Below, piece after piece: positions 49,991 through 58,613 of a DNA stretch of 64,000 nucleotides; the first letter of the stretch is position 1; each line of letters opens with the position of its first letter. The DNA is from Cyanobium sp. FGCU6 (GTDB taxonomy: Bacteria > Cyanobacteriota > Cyanobacteriia > PCC-6307 > Cyanobiaceae), in assembly GCA_024958655.1 (NCBI GenBank), contig JANWUR010000002.1:124001-188000 (forward strand). Direction: 5' to 3'. Made by a program: the position numbers and the translations under genes. The notes below the pieces were generated by a model. That model searched no databases. It was not told the origin of the DNA and was given only the letters and a program-made list of their open reading frames with translations.

Positions 49991-51832
49991 GTGATCGTTC
50001 CGATGGCCGGCCTGGTGCGCCGCCGCTCCACCGCCCCATTACCTGCCCTGCCACCGGAGGCAGAGGATCAACAGCGGCAGGAGCTGATCCTCGACCACCT
50101 CCACTGGCGCGGCAGGCTGTCACAGCACGGCTCCTCCGGCAGCCTCTGCCTCGGATCGGCCCGGATCGACAACCGCCGCGAGCTGCTCGAACAGCTGGAG
50201 CTGAACGTCGAGGCCTGGGGCGCCGAAACGCCCCGGGAGCCGGCCTGTGACGACACCCATCTGATCCACCGGGCCTGGCTGCGCTGGGGCGAGGCCTGTT
50301 GCGAACGGATGTACGGCGACTGGGCCTTCGCGATCTGGAACGAGCGGGAGCGCTCCCTCTTCCTGGCCCGCGACCATTTCGGCATCACCTCGCTCTACTA
50401 CGTGCTCACCGACACGCTGCTGGCCTTCGCCACAGACCAGTCGGTGCTGATCGATCTCCAGCTCCTGCCCTACGAGATCGACGAGCTCTATGTGGCCCAG
50501 GTGCTGGTGGCCTGGCAGGCCTACCACGGTGGACAGACCGTGCGCCACGGCCTGCACCGACTGCCGCCGTCCCATCGGCTCACGGTCACCCGGGAGCGGG
50601 ACCGGCTGGAACAGTACTGGCATCTTGAGCGCCTACCGCCGCTGAAGCTGCGCGACCGCCGCGACTACGTGGCCGGCTTCCTGGAGGTGTTCGACGAGGC
50701 GGTGCGCTGCCGCCTGCGGCGCGACCGGGGCGGACTGGTGGGCAGCACCCTGAGCGGCGGCCTTGATTCCGGCTCGATCAGCGCCACCGCCGCCCGGATG
50801 TTGGCGGAGTCGGGGGAGGAGCTGCGGGCTTTCACCTCAGTGCCGATCGCCGACACCACACCCTTCAGCGGCGACAGCTTCGGCGATGAGTGGCCCTTTG
50901 CGGCCGCCACCGCCGCCGCCGCCGGCATCCGCCACCACCAGCCCGTGCCGGCTGCCGATCAGTCGCCGGTGGCGGCGATCCAGGCCCTGCTGGCGATCCA
51001 CCGGGAACCCAGCCATGCCGCCGGCAATGCCTTCTGGATGCTCACCCTCAACCGCCTGGCCAGGGAGGCGGGCTGCTCGGTGCTGCTGATCGGCCAGAGC
51101 GGCAATGCCGGGCTGTCGTGGGCCGGCAGCCTCTGGTCCCAGCCGCTGGCCTACCAGTGGCAACGGCTGGGGGCCCGGGAATGGCTGCGCCAGCGGGCCC
51201 TGCGCAGCGCACCGGCGGCTGTGGTGCGCCACTGGCGCCGCTGGCGCCTGCGGGAATTCAGCTTCGATGGCTCCGCCCTGGCGCCTGCCGCAGCCGAACG
51301 GCTGCAGCTCAAGCAAAGGATGCTGGCGGACTCCGATCTCCTTCCCGCCCGGGAGGCACTCCAGGAGCGAAGCTGGCTGATGCCGGACCGCTCCTGCGTG
51401 GGGGCGCTTCATGCCCAGATGGCCCGGGCCGCCGGCCTGGAGATCCGCGACCCGAGCGCCGATGCCAGGCTGCTGGCCTACACCTGGTCGGTGCCGGATG
51501 CGGTGTTCATCGATCCGGAGAACGGCGAGGACCGCTGGCTGATCCGCGCCGCCATGGAGGGCCGGGTGCCCGATCAGGTCCGCAGACAGCGGCGACTCGG
51601 CCTCCAGGGTGCAGATTTGGCGGTGCGGCTGCGGCGCGACGCGGCCGAAGTTGAGACCTGCCTCAGCTCCATGGAATCCTCGAATAGCGCCAGGTCGCTG
51701 GTTGACACCGCCAAGATGAGGGAATCCTGGTATCGAATTTTACACTACGACGATCCCGGGTCTCGGATGCGGGCTGGCTCTATAGTATGCAGAGGTTTAA
51801 TGGCAGGCATGTTCCTGCTTGTGCCTGGCTAG
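49991..51832 (+). CDS. Lasso cyclase (C, asparagine-synthetase-like)
   Basis: This 613-residue cyclase adenylates the ring Asp/Glu side chain of the core and closes the macrolactam. It has an N-terminal glutaminase-like domain without the nucleophile Cys (AFAIWNERERSLFLARDHFGITSLYY) and an ATP-pyrophosphatase domain with SGGLDSGS (255-262). Both are hallmarks that separate lasso cyclases from true asparagine synthetases. GTG 49991 has AAGG 6 bases upstream; ATG 50003 is possible. The last 60 residues are encoded by DNA of lower G+C than the rest. The precursor gene starts 49 bases downstream. Confidence 0.9.
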   Translation: MIVPMAGLVRRRSTAPLPALPPEAEDQQRQELILDHLHWRGRLSQHGSSGSLCLGSARIDNRRELLEQLELNVEAWGAETPREPACDDTHLIHRAWLRWGEACCERMYGDWAFAIWNERERSLFLARDHFGITSLYYVLTDTLLAFATDQSVLIDLQLLPYEIDELYVAQVLVAWQAYHGGQTVRHGLHRLPPSHRLTVTRERDRLEQYWHLERLPPLKLRDRRDYVAGFLEVFDEAVRCRLRRDRGGLVGSTLSGGLDSGSISATAARMLAESGEELRAFTSVPIADTTPFSGDSFGDEWPFAAATAAAAGIRHHQPVPAADQSPVAAIQALLAIHREPSHAAGNAFWMLTLNRLAREAGCSVLLIGQSGNAGLSWAGSLWSQPLAYQWQRLGAREWLRQRALRSAPAAVVRHWRRWRLREFSFDGSALAPAAAERLQLKQRMLADSDLLPAREALQERSWLMPDRSCVGALHAQMARAAGLEIRDPSADARLLAYTWSVPDAVFIDPENGEDRWLIRAAMEGRVPDQVRRQRRLGLQGADLAVRLRRDAAEVETCLSSMESSNSARSLVDTAKMRESWYRILHYDDPGSRMRAGSIVCRGLMAGMFLLVPG

Positions 51833-51868
51833 GGATCTCTAGCCCATCACTCACCCGTTACACAGCTT

Positions 51869-51873
51869 GAGGG
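51869..51873 (+). promoter_or_regulatory. Ribosome binding site of the lasso precursor gene
   Basis: GAGGG sits 8 bases before ATG 51882. It is among the better Shine-Dalgarno matches in this cluster and supports translation of the small precursor gene, which no longer gene would need. Confidence 0.7.
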
Positions 51874-51881
51874 CTCGACAG

Positions 51882-52040
51882 ATGAAGGCTTTCACGAAAC
51901 CACAGCATCCAGTTGCCCCTTGCCGGGATAAGCTGGAGTGGATCACTCCTTCAGTAAAGCGAATATCGTTGGATATCACTCTTGCAGGCGGAGGGAGTTC
52001 CGACGATGGAGGTGGTCTCAGAATTCCTCCAACTCCATGA
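51882..52040 (+). CDS. Lasso peptide precursor (A)
   Basis: This is a 52-residue precursor. The leader (1-34) contains the recognition motif W20-I-T-P23 followed by hydrophobic V25, I28 and L30, and has Thr33 at -2 to the cut. The predicted core is AGGGSSDDGGGLRIPPTP (35-52). A1 would supply the ring amine and D8 (or D7) the side-chain acid, giving an 8- or 7-residue ring and a 10-residue tail. Spacing from W/Y-x-x-P to T-x-A-G equals that of paeninodin-type precursors as I recall them. It has a GAGGG site at 51869, lies between cyclase and kinase genes, and overlaps the kinase start by 35 bases. If cleavage is after A35 the core is G1 with D7 as acceptor. Confidence 0.87.
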   Translation: MKAFTKPQHPVAPCRDKLEWITPSVKRISLDITLAGGGSSDDGGGLRIPPTP

Positions 52041-52983
52041 TCATAAACATATTGAGATCCTATCCACGCCTTCTTCAACATTATTGAAGCTTGAATGCTT
52101 CTTTTATCCGCACATCGAGTTCTCCTCGGAGCTGTTATCCAAGCATTCATTACCTCATTATTTCTTTCTTGATGCCGGCCCACGCGTCGGACGATTTTTA
52201 GTTGAAGGAACTCACATTATCCACTTCGAGCCTTGCGCCGAAGTGGATGAACACCATTTTTTGTGGGTCCTCTCCCACCACGTGCGGGCTGCTCTGCACC
52301 GCCATCGGGGCGATCTCGTTCTTCACGCCAACACCTTGCTCTGGCAATGCGGGCTGCTTGCGATCTCCGGCAGCTCCGGCGCCGGCAAATCAACCACCGC
52401 CGCTGGCCTGATCCAGCGAGGCGCGATCCAGATCGCCGACGATCTCACTGCACTGCGCGCCGGGGATCATGGCCAGTTGGTGATCCGTCAAGGTGCTCCC
52501 CAGCTCCATCTCACCCACGCCGCGGCCGAGCGGCTCGGCCTTGACCGCGGCGCCCGGCCCAGTCCCGTGCGCTCCGACAAAGTGGTCGTCCCCCTTGACG
52601 GACCCAGCAACACGATCCCCCACGCCGTCACCGAGCCCGAGGGCTGGCCCGCCCCCTCCGCACCCGGCCTGCGCGATCTCGTCCTGCTGGAACCGGGGGA
52701 CGGCCCGAACGTGGAGCTCAGCCGCCTGCGCGGCGCCGAGCTGTTCCTGGCCCTGCAGCACTGCCTCTACGGGCCCCTGAAACCCTGCGACACCCCCGCC
52801 AGCTTCCGTCTCCAGGCTCTGCTGGCCCGCAACGTCAGGGTCTGGCGGCTCAGGCGGCCGCAGACGCGCTGGTGCCTCGATGAGGTGCTCGACGCCCTCG
52901 AGCAGGCCCTGGCGGCACCCTCTTGCTCCGGGCAGGATCCTCTCGCCAGCGCAGAGCCCCGCCTGCACCCAGCCGATGGATGA
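52006..52983 (+). CDS. Lasso peptide kinase (HPr-kinase-like)
   Basis: This is a 325-residue protein with the HPr kinase/phosphorylase-like P-loop fold. Walker A is SGSSGAGKST (121-130), followed by the acidic IADDLTAL motif and a C-terminal helical region. In paeninodin-type clusters this enzyme phosphorylates the precursor's terminal Ser. Here the predicted core ends T-P, so the target may be Thr17 or a ring Ser. ATG 52006 overlaps the precursor's last 35 bases; an upstream TTG at 51982 would overlap more. The first 200 bases are AT-rich. It overlaps the B1 gene by 8 bases. Confidence 0.85.
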   Translation: MEVVSEFLQLHDHKHIEILSTPSSTLLKLECFFYPHIEFSSELLSKHSLPHYFFLDAGPRVGRFLVEGTHIIHFEPCAEVDEHHFLWVLSHHVRAALHRHRGDLVLHANTLLWQCGLLAISGSSGAGKSTTAAGLIQRGAIQIADDLTALRAGDHGQLVIRQGAPQLHLTHAAAERLGLDRGARPSPVRSDKVVVPLDGPSNTIPHAVTEPEGWPAPSAPGLRDLVLLEPGDGPNVELSRLRGAELFLALQHCLYGPLKPCDTPASFRLQALLARNVRVWRLRRPQTRWCLDEVLDALEQALAAPSCSGQDPLASAEPRLHPADG

Positions 52984-53266
52984 CCGCACCCTGATCACGC
53001 GCCGCCCTGATGCGATGGCCACCGACATCGATGACGCCACCGTGATCCTCAGCCTGCCCTCGAACTGCTACGTGAGCCTCGATGCCGTAGGCCAGCGGAT
53101 CTGGGCCCTGCTGGAACAGCCCCTATGCCTTCAGGCCCTTGTGGAGCGGCTGCAGGATCAGTTCGAGGGCGATGCGAACGCCATCCGCCGGGATGTGGAA
53201 CACTTCCTGCGCGAACTCGAATCCGACGGCCTCCTCACCCTGCAGGCCCCGGAGCCAGCGGCCTGA
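52976..53266 (+). CDS. Lasso RRE protein (B1, PqqD-like)
   Basis: This is a 96-residue PqqD-fold protein, the RiPP recognition element that binds the precursor leader and hands it to B2. Features are the N-terminal strands around ATDIDDATVILSLPSNCYVSLDAVGQRIW, then the three-helix bundle (LCLQALVERLQDQFEG, IRRDVEHFLRELESDGLL). The leader's W-x-x-P...L/V is the expected ligand. ATG 52976 lies inside the end of the kinase gene; a longer frame upstream is not needed. It closes the cluster, and the sigma-factor gene follows 10 bases later. Confidence 0.9.
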   Translation: MDDRTLITRRPDAMATDIDDATVILSLPSNCYVSLDAVGQRIWALLEQPLCLQALVERLQDQFEGDANAIRRDVEHFLRELESDGLLTLQAPEPAA

Positions 53267-53276
53267 TCCCGAAGGA

Positions 53277-54320
53277 ATGCGGTCCGATCGGGCCACTCCT
53301 CGGAACCCGGCCGCAGGGTGTGTGAGTCACGTCCTGACCTCAGCCCCCGTGAGCGGCCCCCCACCCTCCTCCACCGATCTGGTGCGGCAGTACCTGCGGG
53401 ACATCGGTCGGGTGAACCTGCTCGATGAGGCGGAGGAGCTCACCTTGGCCCGTGAGGTGCAGCGGCGCGAGCGGCTGCTGGAGCACCGGGGAAGCTGCGA
53501 TCCCAGGGATCGCACCGGCGAGGGGATGGAGGCCTGGGCCAACCGCTGCGCCCTCTCCCCCACGGAACTGCGCCTGGCCCTGCACCGCGGCCGGCGCGCG
53601 AAGGAACGGATGATCCAGGCCAACCTGCGGCTGGTGGTGGCCGTGGCCAAGAAGTACCAGCAGCGTGGCCTCGAGCTGCTGGATCTGGTGCAGGAGGGCA
53701 CCCTCGGCCTGGAGCGGGCGGTGGAGCGCTTTGATCCCACCCGGGGCTTCCGCTTCAGCACCTACGCCTACTGGTGGATTCGCCAGGGGATCACCCGGGC
53801 GATCGCCAGCCAGAGCCGCACCATCCGCCTGCCGGTACACATCACCGAGAAGCTGAACCGCATCCGCAAGGCCCAGCGCCAGCTCACGCTCCGCCTCGGC
53901 CGTGCCCCCGGCCTGGCGGAACTGGCAGCCGAGCTGGGCCTGGCCGAGGCGACGGTGCGGCTCACCCTGGAGCGCCAGCCCAGGCCCATCTCCCTCGACA
54001 CCCGTGTGGGCCGCAACCAGGACACGGATCTGGGGGATCTGCTGGAGGACAGCCACGCCACGCCCGAAGAGGCTCTCACCCGCCAGCAGCTCCACGACGA
54101 CCTGGAGTGCCTGCTGGCGGAACTCGACCAGCGCGAAGCCGAGGTGCTGCGTCAGCGCTTCGGCCTGGAGGACGACACCCCCCGCACCCTCACCGAGATC
54201 GGCGAGACCCTGCAGCTCTCGCGCGAACGGGTGCGCCAGATCGAGACCCGTGCCCTGCTCAAGCTGCGCCAGCCCCGCCACCGCAGCCGCGTGCGCGACT
54301 ACCTGGGCAGCCTCGACTGA
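53277..54320 (+). CDS. Group 2 sigma-70 family RNA polymerase sigma factor
   Basis: This 347-residue sigma factor has region 1.2 (STDLVRQYLRDIGRVNLL), region 2 (RMIQANLRLVVAVAKKYQQRGLELLDLVQEGTLGLERAVERFDPTRGFRFSTYAYWWIRQGI), region 3 and region 4 (LTEIGETLQLSRERVRQIETRALLKL). No long region 1.1 is present, so it is a group 2 (SigB-E-like) rather than the principal factor. The start is unsure: ATG 53277, GTG 53322 or GTG 53349 are in frame, and the last gives the usual N-terminus. It follows the lasso B1 gene closely but probably is not part of that pathway. Confidence 0.92.
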   Translation: MRSDRATPRNPAAGCVSHVLTSAPVSGPPPSSTDLVRQYLRDIGRVNLLDEAEELTLAREVQRRERLLEHRGSCDPRDRTGEGMEAWANRCALSPTELRLALHRGRRAKERMIQANLRLVVAVAKKYQQRGLELLDLVQEGTLGLERAVERFDPTRGFRFSTYAYWWIRQGITRAIASQSRTIRLPVHITEKLNRIRKAQRQLTLRLGRAPGLAELAAELGLAEATVRLTLERQPRPISLDTRVGRNQDTDLGDLLEDSHATPEEALTRQQLHDDLECLLAELDQREAEVLRQRFGLEDDTPRTLTEIGETLQLSRERVRQIETRALLKLRQPRHRSRVRDYLGSLD

Positions 54321-54376
54321 GCCACCCCACCCAGCCGTCGAACCCAGGGCTAGAACACAGTCAGCCTTGCCTCGCC

Positions 54377-54862
54377 ATGACCATCTCCGCCCCCCCGATC
54401 GACATCGGCATCCCCGCCGACCAGCGCACCTCCATCGCCGAGGGGCTGGGCCGCGTGCTGGCCGACAGCACCGTGCTCTACGCCAAGTCCCATGGCTTCC
54501 ACTGGAACGTCACCGGGCCGATGTTCAACACGCTGCACCTGATGTTCATGGAGCAGTACACCGAACTCTGGACCGCCCTCGATGCCATCGCCGAGCGGAT
54601 CCGCGCCCTCGGCCTGCCCGCTCCGTTCGGCGGCGCCACCTATGGCCGGCTCGCCTCGATCCCGGAAGCCGAGGGGGTGCCGACGGCCCTGGCGATGGTG
54701 AAGGAGCTGGTGGAAGGGCACGAGGCCGTGGCCCGCACGATCCGCAGCGTGTTCGCCCTGGCGGACGAGGCCAACGACCAGCCCACCGCCGATCTGCTCA
54801 CCCAACGCCTGCAGATTCACGAGAAGACCGCCTGGATGCTGCGCAGCCTTCTGGAGGGCTGA
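54377..54862 (+). CDS. dps: Dps-family DNA-binding ferritin
   Basis: This is a 161-residue Dps-like ferritin that oxidises and stores iron and guards DNA against peroxide. The inter-subunit ferroxidase residues are in KSHGFHWNVTGPMFNTLHLMF (His, His) and WTALDAIAERIRALG (Asp, Glu). The N-terminus is short and uncharged, so direct DNA binding is uncertain. Start is ATG 54377, 56 bases after the sigma gene. A stress sigma factor next to dps is suggestive of a shared stress role (inference). Confidence 0.94.
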   Translation: MTISAPPIDIGIPADQRTSIAEGLGRVLADSTVLYAKSHGFHWNVTGPMFNTLHLMFMEQYTELWTALDAIAERIRALGLPAPFGGATYGRLASIPEAEGVPTALAMVKELVEGHEAVARTIRSVFALADEANDQPTADLLTQRLQIHEKTAWMLRSLLEG

Positions 54863-54909
54863 GCCACACCCACCGCCCGGGAGATGGGACTTCGAGGCAC
54901 GGCCGGTAG

Positions 54910-56607
<1,698 letters not shown>

Positions 56608-56638
56608 TGCGGTGGTTCAGCGCCCGCCTCTTCCCTCC

Positions 56639-57292
56639 GTGTCCGCCCCATCGCAGCCCGCCCTGCCCGTGGTGGAAACCTTCCATTCGCTGCAGGGCGA
56701 AGGCCTGCACGCCGGCCGCAGCGCCTTCTTCCTGCGTCTGGCGGGGTGTGCCGTGGGTTGCTCCTGGTGCGACACGCGCCACTCCTGGGAGCGCCGCAAC
56801 CATGCGCAGCGCCCGTTGACGGAACTGGCCGAGGAGCTGGCCGCTGCCGCAGCGGCCGGGGCGGCCTTCGCCGTGATCACCGGCGGCGAGCCGCTGGAGC
56901 ACGACCTCGGGCCGTTGTGCGAGACCCTGGAGGGCGCCACGGGGGGCCTACCGCTGCACCTCGAAACCAGCGGCGCCGCGCCCCTGGAACTGAGCGGGCG
57001 CTTCACCTGGATCACCCTGTCGCCCAAGCGGCACCGGCCGCCGTCGCCTGAGCTGTTGGCGGCCTGCGATGAGCTCAAGGTGGTGGTGCACGAACCCGCT
57101 GATCTGGCCTTCGCCGAAGCGATGGCCACCCGGGCCCTTGCGGCGCGCTCCGGGGTGGCCCCCACCCCGGCGCTGCTGCTGCAGCCAGGCTGGAACTGCC
57201 GCCGCGGCCAGGACCTGGCCGTGGACTACGTGCGCGCTCACCCCGCCTGGCGGCTCAGCCTCCAGAACCACAAATGGCTCGGGGTCCGCTGA
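56639..57292 (+). CDS. queE: 7-carboxy-7-deazaguanine synthase QueE
   Basis: This small radical-SAM enzyme of the queuosine/preQ0 pathway makes 7-carboxy-7-deazaguanine. The cluster ligands are in AGCAVGCSWCDTRHSW, a CX3CX2C spacing that marks QueE. VVETFHSLQGEGLHAGRSAFFLRL and ITGGEPLEHD are also family motifs. The start is uncertain: GTG 56639 or GTG 56612, both after the pyrG stop. I list the former, giving 217 residues. QueC is encoded nearby at 57906, interrupted by ecotin on the other strand. Confidence 0.92.
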   Translation: MSAPSQPALPVVETFHSLQGEGLHAGRSAFFLRLAGCAVGCSWCDTRHSWERRNHAQRPLTELAEELAAAAAAGAAFAVITGGEPLEHDLGPLCETLEGATGGLPLHLETSGAAPLELSGRFTWITLSPKRHRPPSPELLAACDELKVVVHEPADLAFAEAMATRALAARSGVAPTPALLLQPGWNCRRGQDLAVDYVRAHPAWRLSLQNHKWLGVR

Positions 57293-57296
57293 ACCC

Positions 57297-57818
57297 TCAG
57301 AGCGGCTGCGCCGGGCGCTGCTGCTTCTCCGCCTTCCACAGCCGCCAGCGAACCTCCAGATCCCTGGGCGCATAGACCACGATCGGCAGGCTGGCGTTGT
57401 AGGGCACCACAAACGGCTTGCCGCCCATCGGCACGAACGCCCGCCGCTTCGGCTCCCCGGGCGGGCAGGCCATCCGGGTGGAGACCATGGGGCCCACGTC
57501 AGACACCCGGTAGACGGTGAACCCCCAGCCCGGCAGCGACTCGGGCCGGAGCCGGCCGCCGAAGTGGTGGCGGTTGCAGTCCACCTCCACCTCCCGCCCC
57601 ACGATCAGCTCCACCCGCCAGTCGCTCGGGCTGGGGGAGAGGGAGGGGTCGCGGGTGGGCGGCAGCACCCCGGGGAGCTGGATCACCCAGCGGCGCTCCC
57701 CGGCGGCGGGGCTGGGATAGCGGGCGAGATCCAGCCGCGGCACCGCGGCGGCTCGCGGCAGGGGCAGCAGCGGCAGCAGGGCCAGAAGGCCGGGCAGCAG
57801 GGGGCGGACGAAGGACAT
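57297..57818 (-). CDS. eco: Ecotin-family serine protease inhibitor
   Basis: This is a 173-residue ecotin with a signal peptide (MSFVRPLLPGLLALLPLLPLPRAAA). Family signatures are ARYPSPAAGERRWVIQLPG, VEVDCNRHHFGGRL, LPGWGF, MVSTRMACPP, LPIVVYAPRDLEVRWRLWKA. Cysteines 81 and 118 should form the disulfide under the reactive loop. By alignment with E. coli ecotin (STM-M-ACP), the P1 residue is Arg115 instead of Met, favouring trypsin-like targets. It is periplasmic by prediction. It lies convergent to queE and divergent from queC. Confidence 0.93.
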   Translation of the reverse strand: MSFVRPLLPGLLALLPLLPLPRAAAVPRLDLARYPSPAAGERRWVIQLPGVLPPTRDPSLSPSPSDWRVELIVGREVEVDCNRHHFGGRLRPESLPGWGFTVYRVSDVGPMVSTRMACPPGEPKRRAFVPMGGKPFVVPYNASLPIVVYAPRDLEVRWRLWKAEKQQRPAQPL

Positions 57819-57905
57819 GCGCAGCAGCGGGCACCGCAGGCATGTTGATCGTGACCCGACCACAATGGGAATGACGGCTTCACAGCGACGCCGCCGAGCC
57901 CTGCC

Positions 57906-58613
57906 GTGCCCGCGTCCCCAGCCTCCCCGATCACCTCCATCCCCGTCACCGTCGCCCTGCTCTCGGGCGGCCTGGATTCGGCCACCACCGCCGCCCTGGC
58001 CGTGGAGGAGGGACACCGGGTGATCGGCCTCTCCTTCGACTACGGCCAGCGCCATCGCCGCGAACTGGAGGCCGCCGCCGCCGTGGCCGCCGGCCTGGGG
58101 CTGGACGAACACCACGTGATCCAGGTGAACCTGGCGGCCTGGGGCGGTTCGGCCCTCACCGACGCCACGATCCCGGTTCCCGGCGACGGCGTGCAGACCG
58201 GCATGATCCCCAGCACCTACGTGCCCGGCCGCAACACCGTGTTCATCGCCCTCGGGCTGAGCCTGGCCGAAGCGCGCGGCGCCAGCCGCGTGGCTCTCGG
58301 CATCAACGCCGTCGACTACTCCGGCTATCCCGACTGCCGCCCCGACTACCTGGCGGCGTTCCAGACCCTGGCCGACCTGGCCACCCGCGCCGGACGGGAG
58401 GGCCGCGGCCCCCGGCTGTGGGCGCCGCTGGTGACCTGGAGCAAGGCGGAGATCGTGCGCCAGGCCCTGAGGCTGGGGGTGCCGATCGCCTCCACCTGGA
58501 GCTGCTACCAGGGTGGGGCCGAACCCTGCGGCGTCTGCGACAGCTGCCGCATCCGCGATGCGGCCATGATCGAGGCCGGCCGGCCCGATCTCGCCGGGGC
58601 CGCCGCCCGCTGA
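57906..58613 (+). CDS. queC: 7-cyano-7-deazaguanine synthase QueC
   Basis: This 235-residue QueC uses ATP and ammonia to turn 7-carboxy-7-deazaguanine into preQ0. The PP-loop is [12 protein letters not shown] near the N-terminus, and the zinc site is [18 protein letters not shown] (four Cys). The [25 protein letters not shown] block is characteristic. Start is GTG 57906; no ATG competes. It shares bases with pabB (TGATG at 58611-58615). Confidence 0.95.
   Translation: MPASPASPITSIPVTVALLSGGLDSATTAALAVEEGHRVIGLSFDYGQRHRRELEAAAAVAAGLGLDEHHVIQVNLAAWGGSALTDATIPVPGDGVQTGMIPSTYVPGRNTVFIALGLSLAEARGASRVALGINAVDYSGYPDCRPDYLAAFQTLADLATRAGREGRGPRLWAPLVTWSKAEIVRQALRLGVPIASTWSCYQGGAEPCGVCDSCRIRDAAMIEAGRPDLAGAAAR

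Noticed and set aside
51851-52183. A 110-residue minus-strand frame opposite the lasso precursor
   Set aside because: It has no ribosome site, no family resemblance and an odd composition, and it lies antisense to the precursor and kinase start, which both fit the cluster.
53277-54862. Sigma factor and dps as members of the lasso cluster
   Set aside because: They follow closely on the same strand, but neither is a known lasso component; I treat them as neighbours only.
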